Assembly: GCA_037957365.1 (NCBI GenBank)
Contig: JARHVA010000021.1
Location: 6,755,001-6,819,000, forward strand
Direction: 5' to 3'
Origin: Torreya grandis
Lineage: Eukaryota; Streptophyta; Pinopsida; Cupressales; Taxaceae
Length of the DNA: 64,000 nucleotides
The position numbers and the translations under genes were made by a program. The notes beneath the pieces were generated by a model. That model searched no databases and was not told where the DNA came from. It saw nothing but the letters and a program-made list of their open reading frames with translations. This document shows, one piece after another, positions 38,965 through 52,970 of the stretch. Numbering within the stretch: position 1 is the first letter of the stretch; each line of letters starts with the position of its first letter.

Positions 38965-40985
38965 TATGAAAATTTTCACTATTCTATTCATTGCGTTGAA
39001 AATACTGAAAACATCACTCATGCATCCTTATTCTACTTACAGAGTCCTTTTATGAAAATCCTAATAGTCCCAAACATTTTGAGATAATATTTCACTAAGT
39101 CAAACAAGGCCATAGCTTGACCTTTGTCCATTGGTACAAACTTGTCTACTAGTGTGACCTTATCTCCCATGCTCCAATGGTAGCTTTCCAAATTTGAGAC
39201 ATTTCATATTGGATCTCTTTCACTTTTAACAAGGTTTGTTAATGTAAATATTCTATATATTCATATATATAAGCACATCAAAACCTCTCCAAACACATCT
39301 ATCAATCACTTGAAAATTCTACTACATATTGAAAAAAAGAGCACTAATATTCACAATTCAAATTTTAATTTATTATAATAGTCATAGGCCAAGTCTAAAT
39401 CTATTTTATTGTAGATAAAGGGTACTCATTGTAAAGCATTCAAGGTAATCTATCTAGCTACATCTATATAACAGATATCAAGATTTACACACTCACTTTT
39501 TTAGGTAGAACTACATAAGCATGAGGCCATTTTAGGATATGTAGTTATCACTTAAATTATGTGTGTTTTTTCTGAAGATAACATGCTATTCCGTGTATTT
39601 GATTCCTTATTTTTGTATTTGATCTCTATTTGGTTTATGTATAAGAACTAGGGTTCTTATGTTGGACGTATTTCATGCATAAAATCAGCTTCAACAGTTA
39701 ATTAATCAACCATCTCTAGCAGTCATAAGTATTTAGATAGAAAAATAAATCACATAGTCCACCAAGACATGACCATAGTGTGCCCTAGTCCACCTAGTGT
39801 GGCCTTGTCTAAATACATAAAATAATAATCATTTTGGATATGACATAATTCAAAAATATTTCTATCTAATTTTACATTAGAGATCTTCTCACACAATCAA
39901 CATAAATCAAAACCAAGTTAGGTTTTCCTATACTATTGAAATCTACTATTTATAAATCATTTTAAATTATGTATTTTACTATATTTTACATTTAGATTAC
40001 GTATATTTTTTAGATATAGATTAGTATTCAATTATTTATGTGTTTAATTATATTTAATTATTAAATCAAAATTAAAACCTACTTAAACATTATGGCGAAT
40101 ATGTATTTTTTATACATAAAAATGTTTTTTGTCTTAAGATTTCATATAATGTTTTTATATATTCTAACACTGAAATAAGTAACAACAACTTTGGGTATAA
40201 ATCCGACACCACAATTCAATATTTTTTGACCTTGGATCTTAATATGATACTAAATAAATTATCTCATCACCTCAGATAAATATTTGACATTGAAGTATTA
40301 ATCTTCAACATTGGCATGAAATTTATTGATCTCTATACACAAAAATCTTTCAATTTTTTTAATTTTTACTTTACTTTCTATTGCTTGTTTCTTAGTATTA
40401 GAAACTATGTTTTGGTATTATTAAAAATAATTAGTGATTATTGTTATGAGCTAAGAGGTGATATAGTTTATGGACACTATGGTGTGAGGGGTACTACCCC
40501 AATACTCAATCCATTATACAACACTAATCATATATTTTAGTTTCTCCATACTTCATGATATATTGGAAAGGCATAGGTCCCTTGTTTATACCATAGGAAG
40601 CCTCTTTATCCATTTTATTTGTGGTTCACTTTATAAGAACATATTTCCCAAAGAAGATACTTTCACTGTATACTCATAGACAAGATAGTGGGCTACAGAC
40701 ATAATTTAAATTTTTTAGTTAGTTTTCTAAAATATTGGGGCGAAACTAGTCTAAAAATGAAAAAGTATATTTGAGAGTCCACAAAATAATTTAAATAAAT
40801 TCCCAAATGACCATTTATACCTTAGTTTTTATTTGTATTGTATTCATAATAGGACTAATAGGTGAATGTTTCTTTCATATGCTACATAGGATTATGCAAT
40901 TCATTGTCAAATCTTGTATTAATTTTTAGCATTCTATTATCTATGCTTTTACATGGATTAAATGAAAATTTAATCAAGATACTAT
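38965..40985. repeat. Repeat A' (uninterrupted copy of A)
   Basis: Second copy of the 2-kb repeat at 5450-6708 plus 15170-15990. GTAGAACTACAT.AGC.TGAGGC near 39503 matches the motif at 5960. At about 40200-40225 it reads ATCCGACACCACAATTCAA, the unoccupied version of the site where element L sits (TTTGACACCA, then CAACTCAAT). A' lies just right of array X. Confidence 0.78.
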
Positions 40986-41459
40986 AATAATCAAGTCCCA
41001 ATCTCATGGCCTTCCTATTTCAAATGGCTACAAGACTATATCATGTCATTATTCTTCTCCAAAGCAAACATTACAAAAAAATAGATTTTATCAAATATGA
41101 AATACTTTGGAACAAGATTAAGCATATGTTATACATTTTATCACATAAAAAAATTCAAATGATATTCCATTGCTTATTCCACATCCTCTTGAAGGGTGAA
41201 TTATGGCTCTCATTTCATAACCCATAACTCAGGAAAATTTTGGTGAGACTGATGAAGCAAAATTTATAGAATATATTTATGAAAAAATATAAAATTTTGA
41301 ATCAACCTTATTTTTTACTATATATATAAAAAAAATCTCCCTAAATAGTCCTTCCAATTTTTCCACTTCCACTATTGCATCCATTACTATTTCTACACCT
41401 CTAGTTACCTCTATAACATCATCCATAACTTTGATAGCATTTTTTGGTTTCCAGTAGAT

Positions 41460-42620
41460 ATCCATGATTATTCATAATATTTATACTTATACTCCTCCAA
41501 TCACTATTAAAAATACCACTCTTAATCATAAATTTATTTCCTTACAATCCAAGTTTTCTCAACTTGAGCAAAATCTTTCACATACTAGCCCCTCAAGGGA
41601 CTTATGTTCCTTGTTACATGAACCTTAGGAACCCAAAATTACATCTTATCAATTAAAAATTGTCTTTGTGGCTCATAATATTTATCTATATGAAAACAAA
41701 TTTTATCTTGAATAGCACCTATGAGTATTCCATGTAGCTTGTCTATACTATGTAGATAATGATAAATTCTTGACAAAGCTCTTTCCAAGAAGTCTCAACA
41801 AATATGATTTTAGATTATTTTATGATCTTAATCTTCAATTATTAAGGGGTATAAATTATATGTAAAATCATTTATTAACACACTTATTTATCAAGATTGG
41901 TTAAAAGTTATCATATGCTCAAATTTCAAATCTCAGAGAAGGGTCTAATGAAATAATAAGTGAATATATTATAAGACACAAGATTATGATAGTAAAAATA
42001 AAAAATCAAATGGATGATAATGATTTCAAAGATATATTAACTCAATTTTTTCTATCTCCTCTTTAAGATTCAGTTATGTTTGATAAGTTTAAATATTTCA
42101 ATAAGTAATACCATACAATCAAAGAGTGTGAGGTCAAATTTACTTTGAATAAGTTTAGGTATACTTCAAATGTTCCTTCTAATTCAAATGTTAAGTTTCA
42201 AAAAAATTAAAATAATAAGAGTAAACCAAATGAAATAAATATTGAAGTTAATTTTACACTCAATGATATGTTACAACCAACACAAAAGCTTCAATTACAA
42301 GATCCACCACGGAGGCAATTTTCAAGGTTAGCATCACCTCCTCATGCATTGTTATAAAATCTACTTGAATGTGATATAAGATATCTTCCTCCATGAATGG
42401 AAGTAGATATGTCTAAATCATAATATAAAATCTTTTATATCAATTCATATTGTGACCACCATCTATGTATTGATCTTTCTACAAACAAATGTTTCAAATT
42501 AAATCACAAAACTCAAGATCTCATTGATGAGAATATTATTAGAATTGGTACACATTATGAAGAAGATAAGCCACAAATAAATGAAAAATAATTTCTCAAA
42601 ATATACAAAGATCCTTTTCC
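41460..42620 (+). pseudogene. Gypsy gag remnant
   Basis: The open stretch near 41926-42063 reads LREGSNEIISEYIIRHKIMI then VKIKNQMDDNDFKDIL, matching the conserved gag segment of Tat/Athila-type Gypsy. Near 42440-42530, YCDHHLCIDLSTNKCFKLNH followed by KTQDLIDENII is a nucleocapsid-like knuckle with the typical following sequence. Frames shift several times and stops separate the parts. Confidence 0.75.
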
Positions 42621-42852
42621 AAATCATGAAGCAACAAAAAAAAAGAATATTTCTAAAGTACATTATGCAAATGATGTTCATCCTCCTTCTACATATGATC
42701 ATCCACATGATATCATCATTGGTACGGTTACAAGTAAACAATCCTCATGTCTTATGATTATATTTGATGATATTGAATTTTTTGATAATGATTTAGACAG
42801 ACATGCACTCTTTACTTGAGCATATGTTGACAAACAATCCATACATAGTGTT

Positions 42853-43640
42853 ATGATAGGCAATAGATCAAGGAAAAATGCATGCACCATAATACTCATT
42901 TATCCTCTTGGTTATACAAATCAATATTTTCATGATACTTGTCAATTTTTCAATGAATTTTATTTTCATACACATAATAATTTTTGGAATATAGTTATAC
43001 CTAATTTACAAGTGGGACCTTTCATAGTTCCCACTCCATTCTTTGTTCTACCAAGCACACAAGTCTTTGATATACTACTAAGAGGCCCTTGCATATAATT
43101 GGTAAGAGTAGTATCTTATAAAATGCATAAATATATTAAATAATTCATGGTAATCAAGTGGTAAATTTTTTAAGATTACAATATAAACATCCTTTGGATT
43201 CAATGATATTTACTCATCCCATAGAAAAATTGGTTGGCACATACATTGAGCAACATGGTAATGAAATAGTCTATATAACTATTCGAAGGCATGCTATATA
43301 TTACATAATGAATTTATTGATATATTTATGAACATGATACTATTACATATTATCATAGTTAGTTAGTTCCAAAGAGCATGGCACATTCTCCCAATTAAAA
43401 AATGGCACCTCAAAATAGGCCTTAATCTCCTAAAGCATCACAAGGTATTCAGAGTGATTTACCATAGGTAAAAATAGTTACATCTTCTCCTACTACACAT
43501 GATGATATATGTTCACATGGGTATATGAGTTGTGATTCAATTAGTTATATTACAACATATGATTCTTATTTATATTTAGATACATTTACAGTTGGCATTT
43601 ATTATTCATAGGAAGTACTTCCTTCATATCATGCCATGGG
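42853..43640 (+). pseudogene. Gypsy protease region remnant
   Basis: In 42853-43098, VGPFIVPTPFFVLPSTQVFD then ILLRGPCI corresponds to the second half of a Gypsy retropepsin (usual form FYV.D....YN.LLGRPWI), with an Arg-Gly inversion. Broken sequence after it (VVSYKMHKYIK, then FHGNQVVNFL-like) fits the STLHQ.LKF....V region that follows in this lineage. The catalytic Asp is not recognisable. It is collinear with the gag remnant and probably from the same element; no RT follows. Confidence 0.65.
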
Positions 43641-44330
43641 TTATGCATGCATGACTCACATTACAAAAAATATTGGTTAGTTACTTGAATTTTATTTTGT
43701 ACATAGCTTCTTTGCTTTTAATTCATTACTTATTTGATTTTAATTAGAGTGTACATTTTTAATTTATAAAGTTTTTTGCTCGAGATAACTACATAGATAA
43801 GCAAGGTGATAGACCAAGAAATAAGGTCTAAAAACTTAGGATTTTGTTTTTTACAAAAGAATTAAATTCAAGAGGGAGTGAGAATCTGATTTAGAGATTG
43901 GATAGAATTAATGAGATTGTAAGTAATCCTTTTTAAAAAAAAATTTAATCATTATATTTTTAGTTTATATTTGAACCATTGATAAGGCCAATAACTAATA
44001 TTGGGAACAAGCCTAATGAAGATCCCTTTAGTGTTCTAGTTGCATTGAAAATATAGTGGTTATTAAGTGGTAGATGATGGAATTTACTAAACAAATAGTG
44101 CATCTATGTGTCAAGTGGTGGATAAGTGAAGGATCAAACTTTGATTGAATCACATAAGAATTTATATTCTTCTCATCTAGGGGAAAATAAAATGTATGTA
44201 GGTCTATGAACTTTGTGTTATTGGTTAGGAATTAAATGGGAAGTGTCCAAGTATGTTTCATGATGATTAAAATGTGAATAATTGAAATGAGAATATATAT
44301 CCAACTATATGGCTATATCTTGATGACATC
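43641..44330. other. Unassigned decayed sequence
   Basis: No clear motif. The expected position of RT/RNase H for either neighbouring remnant, but no catalytic box could be found. Confidence 0.4.
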
Positions 44331-44339
44331 CTCACATGG

Positions 44340-45428
44340 AAATGGTACGTGGTGTCTATAGATTACATAATTGGGTTGCCAGTTTTTCAATGGAGACATA
44401 ATAACAATTTGGTATTTTTTCATAAACTAACTAAAGTTACAAATTTATTTCCAACCAAGGGCACCTATTAGGTAGAGGATATATCCCAATTATATGTGGA
44501 TTGGATTGTGTGGTTACATTTTGGTTCATTCAAAATCATTTTTGATCTGGATTCATTGTTTACACTATTCTTTTGGACCTCGTCCAGATAACTTTAGATA
44601 CAAAGCTGAATTTTAGAACATCATGCCATAATTAGACAAATGGGTAGAATGATAGTGTTAATAATGTCCTAAAAGACATGATATAAACATATGTAATGGA
44701 CAAACAATATTAGTGGGAGAACTATTTATCATTAGTGGAATTTTGATATGATAATGCCTATCATAGCTCCATCGACATGGATCCCTATCAAACATTGTAT
44801 GGATGATCTTGAAAAACTTATTTAAATTAAAATAAGTTAGAGGACCATGTTTTGATTAATCATGATAGGATAAAAGAGATGGAATAAAAATTTATGCATA
44901 TTAGGCAATGCCTCAAGGAGGCACACGATTGACAAAGGAAGTAAGGAGATTCACATAGGATTGACAAAAGTTTTTAGGTTGTAGATTAGGTGTTTTTTGA
45001 AAATTAAACAATGCAAGAGTGTAGGATGGATTGGTGGTAGAACTAAGTTGTCACCATAATTTGTAGGACCATTTGATATTTTGGAGTGACTTGGACCAAC
45101 TGCTTATCAACTTGAATTACCACCCAACATGCATAAAATACATGATGTTTTTCATGTTTTTGTATTAAAAATATATGTACCTAAACCATCACATGTGTTT
45201 GGTTGGTAATATTTACAAATGGATGTGGATTTGTTAAATGAGGAGTCTATTAAAATTTTATACTTTCAGTCACTTCGAGTTTGGCACTACGAAGTTGATC
45301 AAGTGATGGTCTAATGGAACCAATAGAACCTATGTTATTCTATTTGGGAAGATACTTCATAAATAAAACATGTTTATCCTCATATTTTTGCATAAAAATT
45401 TGGAATAAAGTTTATTTAAGGTGGGAGT
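44340..45428 (+). pseudogene. Gypsy integrase and C-terminal remnant
   Basis: SIDYIIGLPVFQWRHNNNLV near 44357 opens the integrase core, followed by FFHKLTKVTNLFPTKGTY and a catalytic-region equivalent near 44550-44640. Then come SIDMDPYQTLYG-like sequence near 44770 and a C-terminal domain near 45060-45160 (FVGPFDIL, then LPPNMHKIHDVFHV). A terminal block near 45290-45420 precedes the polypurine tract. It resembles the 2330-3460 fragment in sequence and organisation. Confidence 0.82.
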
Positions 45429-46667
45429 ATGTAATTTCCTACCTTGAAACCCCTATTTTGTGATTATGGGAGTCACCCTCATAATTATTATTATATTATG
45501 GGAATACACGTTTTTTATCTTTTATATATATACACCCCCACACACACACAAATATAGCCATGAATCATTACATGCTGAGACACATGTGAATACATATATG
45601 TTTTATGTAATGATGACATAATAATTTTGTATGAACACCTTACTGATGTATTAGATCTTGTATTTCTCTTATGAATGATGATGTGAAATTTAAATTATGT
45701 ATTTTAAATTAATATGGCATGATAGAAAATTAATTTATTTATCAATGCTATTGATTATTAGGATGATGGATTAACCTTGTTATACCATAGATGTAATGTG
45801 ATGAATCCGGTTTTGTATACAAAAGATAGGGAAATTAATATATAATTCTACTAATTTTGATATGAGTTGGTATGTGATTTGCACATTATTCATCAAGGTG
45901 GTTTTTGAGTCTATGTGGTGCATTTGGGATACAACAACATATATCCATATTTCACACAATAGAATACACAACATTATTATATGTTAGGTAGCTGAAGAAT
46001 TTCACTTGGATATGAGTGATTACATTGTGTTCTAAATGTGGTTTGGTTGTATGAGAACAAGGACTTAATTAATGAAGAATGAAATACACAAATGTTTTAT
46101 GGTATGCGAATGTGATAAAATAAATAAAATGATTACATTAAAGATAATATGGAAATGAAAGGGACCTTGATCCCAATGAAAAACATAAACTATCTTCAAG
46201 TAGGAAAAAATGCCATAATGAATGGTCAAACAAATAAATAACATGGAACATCTAGAAAGAAAAACTATAATAAATGAGAAGGTAAAGAATTAAATAATGT
46301 TCTATGGAACATGGCACCAAATAATCTTCTCTTTCATTATTACTTTGTACACTAGAAAATAGAGGCCCATAATTGTGTCATGGAAAAATAGAGGTATAAT
46401 TTTATTCTAACATGGTTATATCAACAAGAACATTATTTCCACCTTTCATTGATTGAGTAATAGTCATACAACATATATTTGTAAGGTTTTGTGTAATTTA
46501 TTTTTTCGGTTAGGTGTTGAAATTAGTTTTTTTTCTTCCTGTTTTGTAATTGGTTTTATATAACTTTCATCCTTTGAAACTCTTAAATTTGTCTAATTTT
46601 TTAATTTTTAGTTTATATCTTCCTCTAATATAACGTTTTTTTTACCCCTCTTACAAATTAAATGATT
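45417..46667 (+). repeat. 3' polypurine tract and LTR of the 44-kb Gypsy remnant
   Basis: AAGGTGGGAGTA at 45418-45429 abuts TGTAATTTCCTACC, a typical Gypsy 3' LTR opening. The LTR probably occupies much of 45430-46667, but with no second copy in the window I cannot place its end. An ACACAC run lies near 45540. Confidence 0.6.
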
Positions 46668-47035
46668 TCTTTGTACATGAACACAACATGTATATGTACG
46701 TGCAAACATGTGCACTAAATTAGCAATAATTATATGATGTTCTATTTTAGACAATTAGAATTGTTAAAGGGTTAGAATCTGAGTTAACTACGATGTAATC
46801 ATGGTTCTAATGATTCAATACAAAAGGGATAAAAAACCTAAAGAATGTATCCTTTTACAATATAAACTTAATAAAAGAGATAACCACCATTGTTTGAGAG
46901 ATATTTTGTGACAATCAGATTTGCAGATGCAATCCATCATTGGGGAAATAGGGGTTCCCATATTTTATATATATATCAAAATTTTAATATGTATTTTTCA
47001 AGTCCATTTTCTATTATTATTTGGAATGTATAAAG

Positions 47036-47047
47036 TGACATCAAAGC
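47036..47047 (+). promoter_or_regulatory. Primer-binding site of the 46.7-kb Gypsy element
   Basis: TGACATCAAAGC differs from TGGTATCAGAGC at three positions and follows directly after the 5' LTR. Confidence 0.6.
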
Positions 47048-47149
47048 TTCAATTAGTTTTTTTTCTATGCAGCCACGACCAAAATGTTGAGTAGAGTTTA
47101 CCCAACAAAAAACTCAAATTTTATGACCAAAAATAATATGAGGGGTTAA

Positions 47150-50100
47150 TTTATGAGTTATTTAAGGAGGTTTGAAAAGATATCCATTCATCATAAAAAA
47201 AAATAGATCAATGGTTTGATGAAGAAGAAGATGAAACCATTCAAAGAAAATTGGACCTAGATCCATCAAACGAGGAAGAGCAAGAGTAAGGAGATGAGGG
47301 AAAATATAAAATAAGATAACATCACCATTAATTTAACCTACAAATGAACATCCCATAGTATGATTTTGGAGTTAATATGGAGGCATATGCATGGTTGAAC
47401 AAGTTTAAACTAAAATTTAGGGTACAAAAGTTAAAGACTCAAAAGACAAGTTGATTGTGTATATGGAACACTTGGATAGTTTTTCCCACACTTAGGGAGA
47501 GAGATGGGTTTTAAAAATCCAAAGGGTCAATTTGAGTATTTTTCCAAATATATGAATAATAAAGCTGATTGTAACTAAGATGAACTTTATGATACATAGT
47601 TGATGAAATGTTTATATAAATATAAGTTTGTGGAGGCTTATATAGACAAACTTAAAGCTTTGGAGTCTAAGGCCAAGATTTCTTTGAATATGGTGGAAGA
47701 TACTTATTTCCTACTAGTGGGCTAATATTAAAATTGATGTAATGATGTTTAAACTTGACTCTTTTGAAAGGGAGATTATTATAGATAGAAGATTAGGAAA
47801 ACACATTGGTGATGTATAAAATAAAACGGTTGGACCTATTGTCCATATATCTTTTACTTGTGATGAGAAGCCCAAGTGCCCTATTCCTAATTCTACCCCT
47901 TCATAAACCCATGTTGTAGGCGTTATTATCCATGGAACAAAGTTTGTGTCCATAATCAAAAACAAAAATTATGATAGAGGATGTGTGTTATTTTGAGCTA
48001 GGGATAGAGTGAGGAATCTCCTAAGAACCCCACCTTAGGGTGTGAACCCAAAGATATATATCCTACTATATATAATTGTGGGAACCATATCTATCACTTT
48101 CACAATGATAAGAATGGACTATTTGGACACATTCAAGTTCTTTCTCCATATTAATAAATCTTAAATTTTAGTGACGGTTGATCTTAAAAGTAAAATTAAT
48201 ATCCTATATAAGAAACAATCCCAAAGATTAGGCATCCATTTAAAAATTTATAAAAATTTCTCCATTTAGGTTCTAGGACATCAAAGTATTGAAGGTGTAG
48301 GAGCAGTCCATAATATGGATATGTTAGTGGAAGATTATATCCTTAAATATAAATTCTATGTGGTCAATATTGGGTGTGTGGATGTTTTTTTATGCATTCA
48401 ATGGTTATACTAACTTGAAACATACTCCACCAATCATTAGGATATATTATTATCTATCAATTAAGGGGACCATAAGTATATTGTCAAGTTCTTTCACTCA
48501 AAGGAAATAAAAAATATTGATTTTAGTCATATGATCCATTTTTTAAAGAAGAGGCATTTTGGCTATATGGATCACATCTAATGTATAGATGTTGAATCTT
48601 ATACCACACACAAATAAATTGTAGGTATTCATAGCTATTTTATAGATATAAGTTAGTTTTTAGGGATCTACCAAAGAGGTTTCCACCAAATAGGTAACTG
48701 GAGAACATTATTGAGTTTGACCCTAAAAATGGGCCAATGGTGGTACACCCTTATAGATATGGGAATTTTAAAAGGTTAGAGATAGATAAATTGATCTATA
48801 AACTCCTAGAGGATCGAATCATCATCCCTATTAAGATCCCATATGCTACTCCAATGGTACTAGTTAGGAATAAGGATATGTCATTAGACTATGTATTGAT
48901 TATAGGGCCTTGAAGAAAATCATAATAAATAAATAAATAAATAAATAAATAGATCTTAGATCAGGATACTATCATGTTTCATGGGTCAAATTAATTACAT
49001 GGGCCAAGGATTGAGGATTATATTGATGAGTTGCATGGGTCAAAGTAATTCTAAAAATAGATCTTAGATCAAGGTACTATCACACTCCACTTCCAATTTA
49101 AGACCAAGATAAGATGACCTCAAGACTACACTAGAGCCACTACAAATTTAGGGTCATGCCTTTTGGTCTAAAAAATTATCCAACCACCTTTAAAGGATTG
49201 ATGAACATTGTATTCATAAAATTATTTCTTAAGTTGGTTCTTATGTTTTTGATGACATTGTAGTTTATAGTGATTCATTGGGATCCCATCTTGAGCATTT
49301 TGATTCTATGTTAGATATACTATCCAAGGACAAGTAATATGCAAAGGCATATAAGTGTGAATTCATAAATGGATACCTAAAATTCATTCGTAACATTATT
49401 TATATTAATGGGTTTTCCACTAACTCTACGGACATCAAGGCCATATATGATTGGAAAGTACCCAAGTCTCTTATATTTTTTCTTAGGTTTGGTAGGATTT
49501 TATAGAATATTTGTCAGGAACTTATCAGTAATAACTCATTCATCCATTGAACTCATTAGGAATGACTCCTTCAAGTGGTCCACAAAAGCATATATATATT
49601 TTGAGGATCTAGAAAGAGCTCTAGTTTGTACTCTAGTTTTAGCAACCCTTAATTTCTCAATGTATTTTTTAATTGAATGTGATGCCTCCAATTCTAGACT
49701 GGGTGTATTTTTCTATTAGGATGACCACTTGATTGAATTTCCAAGTATTAAATTTAATGAGCATGAGAAAATAAAGTCCACATATAAAAAGGAGATGATT
49801 TCCATCCTACATGTAGTCACCAAATGGTGTCTTTTTCTATTGGAGAAAGTTTTTTGTTAAAATTTACCACCTCAGCCTTACACACTTGCTAACTCAAGGA
49901 ACATTAATAGAGGAGAAATAAAAATGTATTGATCACCTTCAATAATATGACTTTGAGATAAATTTATAAGAAAGGGAAGGATACTGTGTTTACAAATGCA
50001 TTTTCCCACCAGGAAAAATTGTCAGTACTTAAGGCCATGTCAATCAACCAACTTATTTGGATGCCCAATCTTCTACAACACTACCTAAGTCGCTCTGCCT

Positions 50101-51500
50101 CAAATAAAATCATGTAAGAAATTGAATATAGGCTGGGGTAGGGAGAGTGGAGGGGTCAAAAAAATGGAGTGCTTGGTTAGTTTTTAATGGCATTATTTTT
50201 TTAAAAGACACATATGCTTAAGGAGCGACTCTCACTTTTATTTAGATTGCGTTAGAGAATGGCCATGCACCTCCATGTACAAGTGATGTGGGGTTCCAAA
50301 AAACATATATAAACATCAAAGGATTTTTTTTTAAAGGGAATGAAGGCTAATATTATAAAATGTGTAGTTTAGTGTGACATCTACCAATGGAATAAGGGGA
50401 AGAGTGTTCCTTCGCTAGAATTTCTGCAACCAAATTTGGTCGCAAAACAAAAGTTTGAATTTGTATTAATGGAATTTATTATGGATCTTCCTATCTCTAA
50501 AGGTAAAACTAAAAAAATTGTGGTGTTATATAGATTGAAAAAGTATGCCCATTTCATCTTGACAATAAAGGTAGGGAAAATGGTCTTAAGGTTGTAAAAT
50601 TATATTTCCAACAAGTGTTTAAGCTACATACACTCCCTAAATAGATAATCTATGATCAGGATTAGACTTTTCAAAGTCATTTTTGGTAGGATTTGTTTTG
50701 AATATAGGTGTTACATTTAACATGAGTATTGTATACCATCCTTGAACAAATGGGAAAATAGAGGTGGTGAACAAGTGATTGGAAGGGTATCTAAGAATGA
50801 ATGTAGGGGATAAGTAGAGGAAGTGGGTATAATAGTTACATTTGGCTGAGTATTGGTACAACACCAAGTACCATACAACTTTAAAAAATGTCACCTTTTA
50901 GGGATTTGTATGGTTATGAGAAACCATCAACATTATATTGGTTAATTTAGAGGGGAAAGGAAACGTCCCAACACCAAAGGACGTTGTTGAAGAAATTCAA
51001 AACATTTTATAACTATCGAGAGACAATTTGGTAGTGGGAGTCCATAGGATGAAGTAACAAGTGGAACAACATAGGACAAAGAGGATTTTTGATTTCAGAG
51101 ACAATTTTTGTAGGGTTACAACCATATAAATAAAATACATTGAAGGATGTAGGAAAGCATAAGTTACAACCAAAGTATTATGGGCCATACCTAGTAGGTG
51201 AGAATATGGGGGAAGTTTCATACACATTGGACATACTGAATAAGGGGAGGTCTCATGATGTGTTTCATGTGTCATATTTTAAGAAGAGAATAGGGGTGCA
51301 TGTGGTGTCTCAGTCAAAAATACTAATGACTGATGAAGAAAGAAAGTTTGTGCTTAATCCAAAGTACATAGTTGGGGAGCAATTTAAGAAGCTTTAGAAC
51401 ATGACAGTGCACATGTTAAATGTGAATGGGAAGAGGATACCCATGGAGGACTCAATTTTAGAAATAGAGAAGTTTGTATCTAGGCTTCCCAAACTAAAAG
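47150..51500 (+). pseudogene. Gypsy gag-pol, fragmented
   Basis: Gag: broken sequence at 47150-47800 (VEQV*TKI, YMEHLDSFSH). Protease end: VEDYILKYKFYVVNIGCVDV then FLCIQWLY near 48330-48410 (usual form VLGIQWL). RT: NIIEFDPKNGPMVVHPYRYG then IDKLIYKLLEDRIIIPIKIP and YATPMVLVRNKDMS near 48700-48880; the YVDD-equivalent VFDDIVVYS lies near 49245. RNase H: FKWSTKAYIYFEDLERAL and IECDASNSRLGVFFY (49408-49719). Integrase core near 50460-50960 (FIMDLPISKGKTK). C-terminal domain in the open frame at 51140-51397: LQPKYYGPYLVGENMGEVSY then KGRSHDVFHVSYFKKRIG. Stops occur throughout. Confidence 0.88.
48926..48950. repeat. (AATA)n microsatellite in the RT remnant
   Basis: About six AAAT/ATAA units interrupt the RT just after RALKKI, an expansion that adds to its loss of frame. 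Confidence 0.85.
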
Positions 51501-51840
51501 GGCTTTAGAAAATATCTAAATTTTTGGAGAAATAAGAGAAGATAAGTTTAAACCAGAAAGAGGGAAAACAATCTTGACACAGTTGAAAATGGAGAAGATG
51601 AAGACAAGCACGTTGGAAAACATGCCAAAATGAAAAGGAAGTCCTATAAGTTAAAAAGAGAGAGAAGAATAAGAAGTGCTCATTCTCATTCTTGTAATAT
51701 GTCAAGTCATTGTATGTGTTAGGTTGATGAAAGCTTTTATGTGGTAGGTATAGGTCTTGGGTTCCATTCTTCTAATGCAAAATTTTGTACTTTTGGAGTT
51801 TGACTAACTTTGAAGTCAAAATTATTCAAAGGGGAGAGCA

Positions 51841-52230
51841 TGTTTGTACCTAAACAAAACATATATTTATGTGTGTTTGTGGATGCTTTGTTAAAAATAT
51901 TTATATTATATTATATTTTGGTACCTTGAGTTAGTTAAGGGTTAGGCTATGAGTTAACCATGAATAAATGGGTGATAGAAACAATCTTGTACTCTATGAT
52001 GGTCACATAAAACTAAAGACCTAAATCTTTAAAAGCCATTTTCCTTAAAATTATTTGGACAATGTTGATGGTATGCAATGTTTTATTATCTCAGATTATG
52101 TTTACCTTCATAATGCATGGTGATTATGATCAAAGGTGCATTTTTTGACAACTTGATTAAATGAAGGATGATGTTACAACAATTCAATGTCTTTCTATCT
52201 TAAAAGAATACAACGTTGAACACCAATAAT
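51841..52230 (+). repeat. 3' LTR of the 46.7-kb Gypsy element
   Basis: It starts TGTTTGTACC right after the polypurine tract. The right end is approximate because the two LTRs diverge strongly after about 250 bp. Confidence 0.65.
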
Positions 52231-52970
52231 ATCTATACTACATATTCTCTTAATAATATTTTTAAATTTATCTATATTAATTATATCTCATATTGCACAA
52301 TGATGATTTTGTATTATACATTTTATTTAAGTAGAGCTTGTGACCAAAACTCATCATAAGGTTGGAGAAGGTTTTGTTTCAAGTAATTCCTTCAGGGTAT
52401 ATATAATTTTAATAAATGTATCAGTTGTACCATAGTGTATGAGCATTTAGCCCTTATTCATATGTCTACTTCAAGAAAGTTTTGTTTCAAGTAATCCATT
52501 CATAACATATTGAAATATAATAGATAAAAAAATCTATATTTTTAGTAAGTGTATTAATTACACCATCATGTAGACCTGAGACACAATCGGTGGTTCAGAT
52601 ACTATAGCTACAACTGACCTCATATGCCTTTCTAAAGATTTGAACATGGGTGGGGCTTGAAACAATCAAACCACTTAACAAACTCACCCACATCTCATTG
52701 GAGTTTATTTTATTCTTTTACTATGCAATAAATGATTATAATTTAAAGATATGAAATTAATATAAGGTTGAGACAAAGATTGTATGGAGATGATTTTATT
52801 TTTAATGTCATTAGTTTATATCTAGAGAAATATTTAAGAGAATGAATGAGTTATTTTTGATAATATTAAATATTAAAATTGTATATGTCACTAAATATAA
52901 AATAAGGATGAATTTCAGAATAATTTTTTAAAAATTATATATTTATTTTTTACTATTTTCAATTTCAGAT
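52231..52970. other. AT-rich intergenic DNA
   Basis: Nothing recognised. GTTTTGTTTCAAGTAAT occurs twice (near 52370 and 52480), a minor local duplication. Confidence 0.4.

Larger units (their letters stand above)
46668..52230 (+). mobile_element. Gypsy element with both LTRs, decayed
   Basis: The 5' LTR (about 46668-47035) and 3' LTR (51841 to about 52230) share TTTGTAC.T.AAC near the start, then GTTA.GGGTTAG..T.TGAGTTAAC. TGACATCAAAGC (47036-47047) is a mutated initiator-Met-tRNA primer site and CAAAGGGGAGAGCA (51827-51840) a polypurine tract. Between them gag, protease, RT, RNase H and integrase follow in Gypsy order on +. It abuts another Gypsy 3' LTR on its left. Confidence 0.83.

Noticed and set aside
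45530..45560. CACACA run as a CRISPR-like or regulatory repeat
   Set aside because: It is a short microsatellite in a plant LTR region; no spacer-repeat structure exists anywhere in the window.
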